In this document: one piece after another, positions 10,190-20,688 of the stretch
How the letters are laid out: each line of letters starts with the position of its first letter
How positions within the stretch are numbered: position 1 is the stretch's first letter
Source: Elmis aenea
Lineage: Eukaryota > Arthropoda > Insecta > Coleoptera > Elmidae
Length of the DNA: 64,000 bases
NCBI GenBank assembly: GCA_947652605.1
Contig: OX393581.1
Coordinates: 27,894,788 to 27,958,787 of the forward strand
Direction: 5' to 3'
The notes under the pieces: generated by a model
The model's database searches: none
Seen by the model: the letters and a program-made list of their open reading frames with translations, nothing else
Told to the model about the DNA's origin: nothing
Program-made: the position numbers and the translations under genes

Positions 10190-11470
10190 CTATATGCTTC
10201 CAATATTGAAACGATGGAATCGTTCATTTGTTTATAACTAAGGTTGAAATGAATATCAATAGTTTTTTTTTTACATTTGACTGTGTCCGAATAATAATTA
10301 GTTAACTTAAACTTTTATTTACCGTATGTTTGTCTATTCATTAGATCACTATTAAAAATCTACGTCCATTAAATTTGTACTTTAAACAAAAATTGTGTAT
10401 ATTGTTTAACTGACGTGATCGTTTCATGTTTTCTTGCGTGATAAAGAAATTTTACTTTCATGTTTTGTTTTTGTACTATAAAATAATCAACAAACGGCTG
10501 TTTTCCTATTTATGTACAAGAAATATGTCTCAATGCTTCTGACAGATTTTCTTATTTTTATGATACCCACTTAAAAAAAATGTCATTAAAAGTTTTCGGA
10601 ACTGATGAAAAATAAAAAATAAAGTTAACACGACATTGTTGTGTATAACAGAAACTTTTGTGGTTGACATAACATCTCCTGACATTTAAAGTTTTCTAAT
10701 TTCTTTATTCGATTCTGTTGGGAAAGTTTTCAAGGTGAGACTTGCAATTCTTTGCCAAATAAAAATTTTTCGTTTAGCTCCTACATTTAAAATTTGCTAA
10801 GAAACGATTTTATTACGAAGGCAAGACTGTATTTATAGGACTACTAGGACCATATTGAAAAAGTACTGTTATTATCTATTAGTCTTATAAGAGTAATAAT
10901 TGTAATTTACATTTATTGTATTTATTTAGGAAAAAATAAAAATAATTTCTATCAACGTACTTATACCAAATAAAACACATTGATACATTCCTTTAGTAGT
11001 ATTTTTTATTACTAATTTGCAGTACTTTGAATCTAATTTGAGATTGAAATTGAAAAAGCTTTAGTATTCTCATCATTATCATAATTCTTATTGAGATAAT
11101 TATATAAGTTGTATTAAGATAAGCTATAATTAACCAAAAATAATTAACTTAACAAATAACTGAACTGTAACTAAGTTTAAAGGCTTATTTTGAAATTCTG
11201 CGTTTAGTTACAAATTAATTATATAAGTTGAATAAACATGATGGCTCCAATGACTTTATTTCTGTTACAAATACATGCCACATGTAGGTTTTTATGGATA
11301 ACAAAGAAAACTGTGACGATAACACAAATAATAATAGAATGTGTATAGTCTGAATTCAATTATGTTCAAGAACTTAAACGAGCATTGATGACATAAATAT
11401 TTGTTTGATCTAAGTAACAACTTATGGTGTTTGTAAGTTCCTGTTTTTAATTTTTCAACTAATAAAGCGC
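10190..11470. other. AT-rich spacer, nothing recognised
   Basis: The stretch is uniformly AT-rich with short homopolymer runs. No open frame, RNA gene or paired repeat is supported. Confidence 0.4.
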
Positions 11471-11827
11471 GAAGTTATGTATCCCTTAGAAAATGGAAAT
11501 TAAAGAAAACTTTCCATTTTGGCACAACGAAAAATGGCATTTCATAATTTTTGAAAATTCACTATAACTTCTTTATTTATTAACATGGATATTAGTAAAT
11601 TTTTTTAGCAAGCTTGACTTTCGAGATATGCATCAAACTTATATTTTTTTAAATAGAAATCCAAGTTGGCCATAACTTTATGAGAAAAGGAATTTGTTTG
11701 GCTCTTCAAAAATATATAATTTTATATAGGTATTTGTTGCAAAAAACAACTGAGATATCAGATTTTCGCTTACTGCTATTGCGGTAACCGAGATACCCCG
11801 TAAAACATTCGAATTTGGTCCACCCTC
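11470..11827. mobile_element. Partial copy of the GGACCAAATTCG family (right part)
   Basis: It ends TTCGAATTTGGTCCACCCTC and contains TGCAAAAAACAACTGAGATA and CAGATTTTCGCTTACT, matching the end of the 47391-48464 element, plus an interior block (CTTTCCATTTTGGCAC). The left end is missing. It abuts the target duplication of the next foldback element. Confidence 0.6.
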
Positions 11828-11839
11828 TCTCTATTCTAT

Positions 11840-12549
11840 GGGTCTAGGAAGATTCACCGAAAACCAATTCACCGAAAGCAATTCACCGAAAGCAATTCAC
11901 CGAATATCAATTCACCGAATAAGCAATTCACCGAATAAGCAATTCACCGAATCATCGAAAAATAAATGGATATAAATTACATGAAATATGTTAATCAAAG
12001 ATCAGAAAGTAATATATTGTCTTGTGACTGACCATCCTATTTTGTACATTGGTTGCACTTTTTGGGGTTAAGTACTTATTACTCATATGTTTATTGTTTT
12101 TCATTATGGCTTTATAAGATGGTTGGACCCTCAAACGTTGTGTTACGTATTTCTATTAATATTTTTTTAATACATATATTACTTTCTCATTGTTTTATTT
12201 GTTTCTTACTGTGTAATAATTGTTCTAGACCTGTGGATATAAATACGTAAAACAACGTTTGAGGGTCCAACCACCTTATAAAACCATAATTAAAAACAAT
12301 AAAAATATGAGTAATAAGTACCTACTTAACCCCAAAAAGTGCAACCAATGTACAAAATAGGTCAGTCACAATATATTACTTTCTGATCTTTGATTAACAT
12401 ATTTCATGTAATTTATATCCATTTATTTTTCGATGATTCGGTGAATTGCTTATTCGGTGAATTGCTTATTCGGTGAATTGATATTCGGTGAATTGCTTTC
12501 GGTGAATTGCTTTCGGTGAATTGGTTTTCGGTGAATCTTCCGGATACCC
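11840..12549. mobile_element. Foldback element with AATTCACCGAA minisatellite arms, 8-bp target duplication
   Basis: The whole 710 bp is nearly one palindrome. The left arm starts GGGTCTAGGAAGATTCACCG and carries seven units of the type CAATTCACCGAA(AG/TA); the right arm is the mirror image and ends CTTCCGGATACCC. TATTCTAT flanks both sides (11832-11839, 12550-12557); a shared C could make it 9 bp. The inner arms include the module CAAACGTTGTGTTACGTA, which recurs at 59.3 and 61.6 kb. Eight-base duplications point to hAT mobilisation; minisatellite-type long arms recall Drosophila FB elements. Confidence 0.9.
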
Positions 12550-12794
12550 TATTCTATATATCATATTAGTAAAATATTAGTTAAGCGAAAGTACCTTTGG
12601 ATTAAATTTTACATTCAAAAAACATAATAAATACAAGAATATAGTTGATGATTTGTAAAGAGGACCCAAATTTTTACTACCTTTACTCTTAAAAAAAACT
12701 CCATTTAATGTACAACATTTTTACTCCGAGCGAGAATGATAACTTTTAATAAATAAAAGTTTTTGATCTTGTAATTGTTTAAATTTTACATATA

Positions 12795-13677
12795 CCGGGT
12801 GATTCTGTTTGACTGTCGCACCCCTATAACTTTTTTATTATTGAAAATATCCCCAACAAACCTTATATTTTTGGAAACGGCGACAAATTCTATATTAAGG
12901 GATGTGCATTTGTTATCTCTACGATGACGTATGTCAAATCCGCGATAGGCAACTGTTGTTTTTTAAATTACATAGTATAAATTTTTTGGTTGATTCGCAT
13001 AGAGAATTTAATTCTGAATCCGACCATATATTAAAAAAGTATGCATACATAAGAAAATTTTCGAGAAAAATCTGTTCAAAGTTTATTCAAATTATAGCAA
13101 ACAGTCTATACATAACAAAAAACGATCAAATCTTAAAAGTTTTACTATAACTATCAATGGAAATGTATTAAAAATTAATTTTTAATAAAAATAAATAATA
13201 AATGTCGACATAAAAAAAATAGACTTCCAAACACAATTGTCCTCCATGTGTAATTGCTTTTTTTAGAGTCTAATTTTTTATGTCAACGTTTATTATTTGT
13301 TTTTATTTTTATTAAAAACTAATTTTTAATACATTTCCATTGATAGTTATAGTAAAATTTTTAAGATTTGATTGTTTTTTGTTATGTTAAATAGACTGTT
13401 TGCTAAAATTTAATGAACTTTAAACTGATTTTTATCGAAAATTTTCTTATGTATGCATACTTTTTTAATATATGGTCGGATTCAGAATTAAATTCTCTAT
13501 ACAAATCAACCAAAAAATGTATACTATGCAATTTAAAAAACAACAGTTGCCTATCGCGGATTTGACATACGTCATGGTAGAGGTAACAAATGCACATCAC
13601 TTCATAGAGAATTTGATGGGGTTATTTTCAAAAATTAAAAATTTATAGGGGTGCGATAGTCAAACTGAATCACCCGG
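12795..13677. mobile_element. Foldback element, CCGGGTGATTC termini, TA target duplication
   Basis: Arms of about 410 bp face each other around a loop near 13215-13262. The left starts CCGGGTGATTCTGTTTGACT; the right ends CAAACTGAATCACCCGG. TA flanks both ends. Each arm carries the same translatable stretch (CQIRDRQLLFFKLHS), which is a symmetric shadow of the repeat and not a gene. Non-autonomous; probably Tc1/mariner-type. Confidence 0.85.
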
Positions 13678-13755
13678 TATATACATATAATGATGACACC
13701 ATTGAAAATTTGTTTATTTATGATAAAAATTTAATAAAATATGCGAATATGTAAA

Positions 13756-14254
13756 CGGTGTCCCAAATTCGAAGCTCAATATGGGATTCTCGCTTATCTT
13801 ACGAGCTACAAAAAGTCCGATAGTAAAAGTACCATAGCCTTTTATTCTTGCTTTATTTGGTTTATTTTAAGGCTGTTAGAAAAATAAAAACACCTAATTT
13901 AAAGCAACTTTTAAGATTCTGTACATAGCTATAAGATTTTGTGTGAAACGTTTTATCTGTGTTGATTCATCATCTTTACCTTTTCTTATAGTTATAGATG
14001 ACAAAGTACATTTTTGCATTCAAATAAAGATTTTTAAAATTCTGTATGTCTTTAATATCTCTAAAATTAAAGAAAATAAAGCAAAAAACGGATATCTGCT
14101 TTTTCCTGAATAACTTCTAAATCAAGACGGTCAAAGTACTATTATTTCCAGACTTGTTTTTAGCACCAAATTTTGCTACATTGCCCCGACTAACCGATTT
14201 TGTGACTCTCAAGCTAAGCGCGATCTCCATGTTAAGCGTCTTATTTGGGACAGC
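13756..14254. mobile_element. Degenerate inverted-repeat MITE, GTGTCCCAAAT ends
   Basis: The left end CGGTGTCCCAAATTCGAAGC continues with GGGATTCTCGCTTA. The right end reads in reverse GCTGTCCCAAATAAGACGC, with GAGATCGCGCTTA. The arms are about 45 bp with several mismatches, and no target duplication was found. Confidence 0.5.
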
Positions 14255-14589
14255 AAGGTTATGTTTTAAAAATCGAACCTAAAATTCGCTTTCCGTTTAA
14301 CCGGAAGTGAAATATTACGCACATCATGAATAAAACAGAATTTAAGAAACGTTTACCTAAATATACTTATAAATTTGAACGAGACTAATTTTGTTATCAC
14401 CCGGTGTAATATCGTTTCATCATATTAAAAACGTTTCGAGGATGTTTACATATTTCAACGCATTTTTCACATTTAAAGCGTGTGAATAGTAGACAGGATA
14501 ATTAATCTTTCCCTAACAGAAGACTGTGTCACGCTTTAGCAACTTATTGTACAAAGTTATCTCTAAGAGACGCAACTTTGAAAGATTTG

Positions 14590-14640
14590 TATAAATAAGG
14601 CAGTGTCACGGTTAGTCGTCAAAGTGGCTCCCTTTAGAGA
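14590..14640 (+). promoter_or_regulatory. Possible TATA-type core promoter
   Basis: TATAAATA (14590-14597) is followed by GGTTAGTCGTCAAAG with start-site-like candidates 24-31 bp downstream, in a patch richer in GC than its surroundings (to about 14860). The upstream words AGAGACGCAACTTTGAAAG are echoed near 17820 (AGAGACGCGACTTTCAAAG) before TTATAAAGG, so a decayed repeat with its own promoter is equally possible. Confidence 0.22.
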
Positions 14641-14869
14641 TCCGTTGCCCTTTGCAGGCTACCAACTGTAGCGTAACAGGGTCCAGTTAGATTGGCAATC
14701 AAGCTCCGCATTCACAGCTTGCTATTCTATTTTACAAAGTCGACTTACTAGTCGATCGACTTTCCTTACTCATTGTTGCCCGAAACTTTATTCGATTTGC
14801 CGTTTTGTTCCGTAGTAAATAACAAGGTGTGGATACTGTTATTGGCTGTTTGTTTACTTTTCAACTTTT

Positions 14870-16120
14870 TATTGGTTTAAATTGTAAAATATAAGGTAAA
14901 GCTAACGGAACAGGCGTTCTATATAACTTGCGAACTTCGGTGAATACCAACACGAGTTTTAAAGCTTAAATGAAAAGAAGAATGAGAAATTTTGCAATTC
15001 AAAACTTATAAGACTGCATTAACTTCTTTAAAATAAAGTAATGTAAAAAGCTCTTTCAGGAAAATCTTCAGTAACAAAATAAGCAAATAAAAAAACATTT
15101 TAAAATACAGGAATTGGTAAGTTTAAGTTAATTCTTCTTTAAGTAAATCAGAATTTTTTGCTAAGTCAAAGATATTACAATTCGCATATTTTAACTATAA
15201 CATACAGGGTTTCCTAAATAAGAGTGTTAATAATCTAATAAACGCCAAGAGATTGATTCTGTTGCATGATAGTAAATGTGTAGCACTTCGAAAATCGTTA
15301 ATCCTCAATAAAACTTTTGGCAATGCGCTTAGTTTCTTGAAATTGTCCTAAACCCTAACTGATGAGGTGAAGTTAATCAAACCACGTAAAATTAAACATT
15401 GATATAATACCAAGACGATTAAAGATAAATGCAGAATTTTCGTCTACCATTTAGTATATTTTCATACTACATTTTTAAAATGTTAAGGCATCAAATAAAC
15501 TTAGCAGATATTATCATATTTACTTTCGCCACCCGGAATATGAAGAAATTATTGTGATCGCGAGAACTTTAGAATTAAGAATTTTAAAGCAGGTCTCCTA
15601 AACACATTTTTACTATTTTCGCCGAAACGTTCTTGTGTCTCTATGTGCCGGATATAATAATTGTATGTTTTTGACGTTAGTTATCAATAGAAAACTAACA
15701 AGTATATCACCAATCACGCTCAAGTAAATGAAATTTCAAATAATAACTAATATACAGAGTATTGCAGTTTTAAGGTTAATCTTTAAAAAAAAGTTAATCT
15801 TTGAAAGTTAGCTATAATTGTACTCTAGCATTATAGAATCGTTTTTTTAAATAAACTATAATATAATTTGCCTCTACTGTCGAATGTTAATAAAATTAGT
15901 TACGACAGTCTTGGTATACTTTGCACATTTTTTAAGGATGCTGTTGTTTGTATGTCAAAACAATAGCAATAAAAGTAATTTCGAGAGATGTAATTAACGC
16001 CATTTACAAATGAGTTGAGCTAAAATGCTTATGGGACACCTTAAAAATTTTATACACACAAATCTGAAAATACACAAAAGATATTACGGAAGTCATTTGG
16101 TGGCCACATCAGTTAACTAA
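14870..16120. other. AT-rich spacer with one solo transposon-like end
   Basis: No gene was seen. TACAGGGTTTCCTAAATAAG at about 15203 resembles the left end of a TA-targeting element, but no partner end is visible. Confidence 0.35.
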
Positions 16121-16589
16121 TGGGTAGTTCACACGGTGACTTTTAAAGTCGCGATTTTAAAAGTCGCCACTTTAAAAGTCACCGTGTGAACTAAAAAGTC
16201 GCGACTTTTTAAAGTCGCGTTAAAGTCGCGACTTCGATTTGACAGTTCGACATTTCACGTAAGCCTACCATATTTTTATATTTTGACATAAAAGACAAAT
16301 AAGTTAGGTTAACCTAACCTAATATACATTTGTTTGTCATCGATTTCCAATTTATCATGTCCCCAATAGATGTTTCAACGATTTTAGAACATTATCAACA
16401 AATAGCAACTTCAAAATAATTAGTTGCTCTACTACACTCGATGCTGCAATTACAAGAGCGGCCATTTTTATTTTAAAGTCGCGACTTTTAATTTGGGTAC
16501 CTAGTTCACACGGTGACTTTTAAAGTCGCGATTTTTAAAGTCGCGACTTTTAAAATCGCGACTTTAAAAGTCACCGTGTGAACTACCCA
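16121..16589 (-). mobile_element. PIF/Harbinger-like MITE, copy 1
   Basis: The termini are TGGGTAGTTCACACGGTGAC and GTCACCGTGTGAACTACCCA, with subterminal AAAGTCGCGACTTT palindromes. Flanks TAA and TTA are consistent with a diverged 3-bp TWA duplication. The interior includes ATCATGTCCCCAATAGATG and a short reading MSPIDVSTILEHYQQ that may be a transposase start. Copies 2 and 3 lie in the opposite orientation. Confidence 0.8.
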
Positions 16590-18305
16590 TTAATTATGAT
16601 TTGAAAACTTTGAATTTGACAAACCCTGACGAGTTTTGACTTTGTATGACCTTCCTGTTTTCATATTGTAGTCAATACTTGGTTTAATGGTTTGTCAGCC
16701 AGTTTTTTTAATCTTTACTTTAATTTTAAATCATCTTCATAGTAGCGTCACTTTATATGAGGTTTTTACAAAAATATGTAACTGTTTTTTTTTTGTATTT
16801 ATAAAACAAAATGTTTTTTTTTTTTTTAAGTTAGGTCTGAAGAGGTTGCAAGTCGATGGAGATGTTTAAAAAATTGCAAAGCGAATGAAAATGTTATAAA
16901 AGAATTAAAAGTGTAGTCGAACTGATGTTTTAAACTGAAAAAAAGTAAATATGTATAGCGAAAAATCCTAAACGCAAAATTTTTATTTTAAGCTTCTATA
17001 CGTAAATTTTATTTTATTGCACATTTTTATATTTTATTTTTTAACGTTTATCCGCTATGTTGTAAAATAAACGGGTTAGAGTATTTTGTGATTTGGATTG
17101 TTAACGTATTGATTTTAAGTTAAATGTCTACAAAATTAAATCCTTTATGACACTTTTAATTGCAATTATGTTATTTTAAATATTACTGTTACTTAAAAAT
17201 ATGAAAAATAGTAAAACATGTCACCCAAATTAAGACTTTTTGAGTAATTTTGATGGTAATTTGTGTTAGGTCAAGCCCAAATTTGCCTGGACTAACATCA
17301 GTGTGGTTTAGGGTTTCGTCGTTAAAGCGGCCTGAAGTTACTTAAGTAGTGCAATAAGGTAATAGGATTTAGTAAAAGATCTAACTAAATGAATACCCCA
17401 CCGACAGAGACTCGACTTTATTGATTCTTGAGAGTTTGTAAATGTAGCTGCAGTTTAAGTTTGCTCAAAATGCGTAACAGATCAAACATTTTCTACAGAA
17501 AAATGCTTTTAGTGACATGAAACGAAAAACACCGTAAATATCAAATTCAAATACTACTAGTGACATAAAAATATGCACGATGTTTATTCTTTAGTAGAAC
17601 AAATGAAAAATTGTATGTAATAAAATAATTAAACCTCTAAAATTATGTTTCCATACTTCAATTCGTTTAGTGTGAGGAGTACAGTTTTGTAACATATATT
17701 AGTTTAATTATAAATCACTTTTTTTTATAGAATTCCGGTATTGCAATGCTACACCGATTTCAGAACTAACGTATCTTCGTTAGTAACAATTTCATTGTAA
17801 AATTTCTACTAATCAAGAGACGCGACTTTCAAAGGCATTTTTATAAAGGATTCTTCGTGAAAACCATTGTAATTTTAAACTAATTGTAATAACTTTATAA
17901 CACTTATATTTGTAGGTAACATACCACAAATTTAGTAAAACCTTTGAATTGTAGGACGACAAATATTATTTGCTACAAATAGTAAAACATCGTCAGATAA
18001 TAAACACAAAAAAATTAATGACAAAATAATGTCAAAACCATATAAAAAAGTTCAAATAACAATTAGTACAATAACTCTTTAAACTTTTTATTAAATTACT
18101 GATTATCAAGCATTAAGATACTAGACTAGACAAGCAGACAATAAATAAATAAAGATAAGGTATTTTAACTAGAAAGTATAGGTATTGATTACCATACAAA
18201 AAAAAAAACATATAATTAAAATAAGAAATACAATTTTTTATGTCATATTGAAAGTTAAATTTTGAACAGGAAATAAATCATTTTTAAAACTTTAAAAACA
18301 CTTAC
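16590..18305. other. AT-rich intron-like spacer
   Basis: No gene or paired repeat is supported. If the neighbouring minus-strand exon is real, this is its downstream intron. Confidence 0.35.
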
Positions 18306-18410
18306 CTTAATTTTTTTAAACTCCTGCTTATGAGCAATCTGCCCAAGGGCAATGAGCTCACGTTGTCGCATAGTTGACATTTGTAGTTTAGTTCCAGTGA
18401 GCATCACTAC
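18306..18410 (-). CDS. Candidate internal exon (35 codons), unidentified host gene
   Basis: On the minus strand a 105-bp stretch is bounded by an acceptor (TATTTAG, with TACTAAC, a perfect branch-site consensus, about 25 bp upstream) and a consensus donor (ATTAAG then GTAAGTG). Only one frame is open. It encodes VVMLTGTKLQMSTMRQRELI followed by ALGQIAHKQEFKKIK, a charged, helix-favouring peptide. The segment has about 43 percent GC against under 30 percent around it, and its length is a multiple of three (phase 0-0). No repeat copy exists in the window. The protein family was not recognised. The pyrimidine tract before the acceptor is poor, which is the main weakness. Confidence 0.6.
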
Positions 18411-19184
18411 CTAAATATTTTTTTTATAGTTATGTTAGTAAAGTTAACTACTAATCTACTTGCATTGGTTGCTATGTAAATCTGTTTGTTAGGTCGGAGG
18501 GTGACCCTCTTAATGTTTGTGTATTTTAACGATGTATGAGATGAAATTAAAGTTTTAAATCCCTTTTTAACGTCAAGTTTCAGAGCTTATTTCCTTAACA
18601 TAAAAAAATATAAAAAAAGTTCTTAGACAAATACAAAATTGCAAAACGTAATTTGTGTGCCCATCACATCAAATTGTATCACAAGTAAAGAGTGCACTAT
18701 AGCAGTAATAAAGACATCCCTTGCAAGAGAGACTTAGTCCATTATTTAATTCTACTAACCTAAGAAATAAATTTTCTGCATAAATCAATTTGCCAATTTC
18801 AAAGCCATCTAAAAACAAGTTGGCTGGTCACAACCTATGCCTAATGCAATATTAAAACACCCTTGTAGTTTATTCAAATTTTACATCCGCTTTGCATAAA
18901 TTCCGTAAATCTAGAAAACCGCAGTGCTATCATTGTATACACACAAAAATAAGATAACGACGACCTTCACAGCTATTGACAAAGCATTCTATTATTTTTC
19001 AAAGATATTAGGAAAATGCTACTCTACAATTTTACCTTGCCTAATTTCTTAACAAATGTAATGTGTTATATTTGATCATTTTTAAAAGCTTTACGAATAA
19101 ACATTATTGTTTTAGTTTAGTTTTGACAGTAATCTCTATACTGTTAAGGCCAATTGTGGTTGCTCAAATGTTTAAAGATGTGTA
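18411..19184. other. AT-rich intron-like spacer
   Basis: No gene or repeat was recognised. It would be the upstream intron of the candidate exon. Confidence 0.35.
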
Positions 19185-19186
19185 TA

Positions 19187-20686
19187 CAGGGTGGTGCTTT
19201 TTTCGATGCTCACCATTGCTATCTTGGAAACGGTAAGAGATACACGGTCGGTAAAATTAGAGAAAAGTTGCACATTTTTATGGCGATTAAGAATCTGAAA
19301 AGAAATCCTGGATATTTTGATTTATTACAAAAAAACTGAAAAATGTGTTTTAAGAAAAATATTATTATCTTCCCTACCATTGACGCTATTTCATTTAAAC
19401 TTGGTAATTTTATGTTTTTGACCGTCCTGGGTTTGATGACGTCAACAGAAATTTTCTAAGCCTTCTAGATTTCAAGTTGCGATAGTCAACTTTTTTATTT
19501 CTTATGGCCGCCATATTGGATTTATGCACCATCAGACAGACAAAAAAATTAGCTTTTCAGATTGGTAACCAACATACCTTTTTTCTTTCAAAAAACTTGT
19601 TGAAATTTGAAAATTTTTATAAATAAACTATAAAATCGCGAATGTTCTGAAAAACAATTGAAATTATAATATAAATAAAAGTGACACAACATTTTATAGG
19701 TCTAATAAAATAACGAAATGACAATAAATTTAAAACACCAGATAAATAATTATTTAAATTGTTTAAAGTGCGCGCCGTTATGTATGATGTAGTGGTTAGT
19801 CCTCAAATTCATTTCGCCCACTGCCTTTAGGATAGTTTGTCTCGGAATAAAGTCGAAAGCATTTTTGATTTTACGCCGAAGAAGTTCAATATTTTCCGTT
19901 AGGGTTGCATAACATCAATGTAAAAGTAATCCATAGGCGTTAAACATGGCGATCGCGGAGGCCAATGAACAGGACCAAACGCACCAACTCATGAATTTTG
20001 AAAACGTACATCTAAATTAATATCCTTTTACAATGCGGGCGTTGTGAGGACCAGCTCCTTCTTGCTGAAACTACTGATGATTTTGAATTGTTAATAATGG
20101 CAATTCGCCCAACATATCTTCTAAATATGTTTCCAACAATCTTAATTTCGTTATCATTAGACCAATAAAATGTTCTGTAGCTTTTATTTCTATCATAGAT
20201 TCAATTGTTTTTCAGAGCATTCTCGATTTTATGTATTATTTACACAAATTTTAATATTTCAACAAGCTTTTTGAAAGAAAAAAGGTATGTTGGTTATCAA
20301 TCTGAAAAGCTAATTTTTTTGTCTGTCTAATGGTGCAAAAATCCAATATGGCGGCCATAAAAAATAAAAAAGTTGACTATCGCAACTTGAAAACTAGAAG
20401 GTTTAGAAAATTTCTGTTGACGTCATCAAACCCAGGACGGTCAAAAACATAAAATTACCAAGTTTAAATGAAATAGCGTCAATGGTAGGGAAGATAATAA
20501 TATTTTTCTAAAATCACATTTTTCAGTTTTTTTGTAATAATTCAAAAACGAATCAAAATATCCAGGATTTCTTTTCAGATTCTTAATCGCCATAAAAATG
20601 TGCAACTTTTCTCTAATTTTACCGACCGTGTATCTCTTACCGTTTCCAAGATAGCAATGGTGAGCATCGAAAAAAGCACCACCCTG
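19187..20686 (-). mobile_element. Mariner/IS630-like element with about 500-bp inverted termini
   Basis: The ends are CAGGGTGGTGCTTTTTTCGA and TCGAAAAAAGCACCACCCTG, each flanked by TA. The two arms (about 19187-19700 and 20150-20686) are about 90 percent alike, an unusually long terminal repeat. The roughly 450-bp middle encodes a decayed IS630-type transposase end on the minus strand. Opposite-strand open frames in each arm (IREKLHIFMAIKNLKRNPGY) are the same repeat read twice. Confidence 0.85.
19790..20110 (-). pseudogene. IS630-type transposase C-terminal relic
   Basis: Reverse-strand fragments include EDMLGELPLLTIQNHQ, a stop, then QQEGAGPHNARIVKG and a degraded WIG-like stretch, with FIPRQTILKAVGEMNL near the end. 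Insect IS630-like transposases carry QQDGAPPH (second catalytic Asp) before a PRSPDLTP block; here Asp is Glu, the PRSPDL block is scrambled and several stops occur. It is inactive, and lies between the long terminal repeats of its own element. Confidence 0.65.
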
Positions 20687-20688
20687 TA

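Noticed and set aside
12902..13600. Two open frames with nearly the same protein on opposite strands (CQIRDRQLLFFKLHS)
   Set aside because: They are mirror images of one inverted repeat; the frame has no transposase motif and is explained by foldback symmetry.
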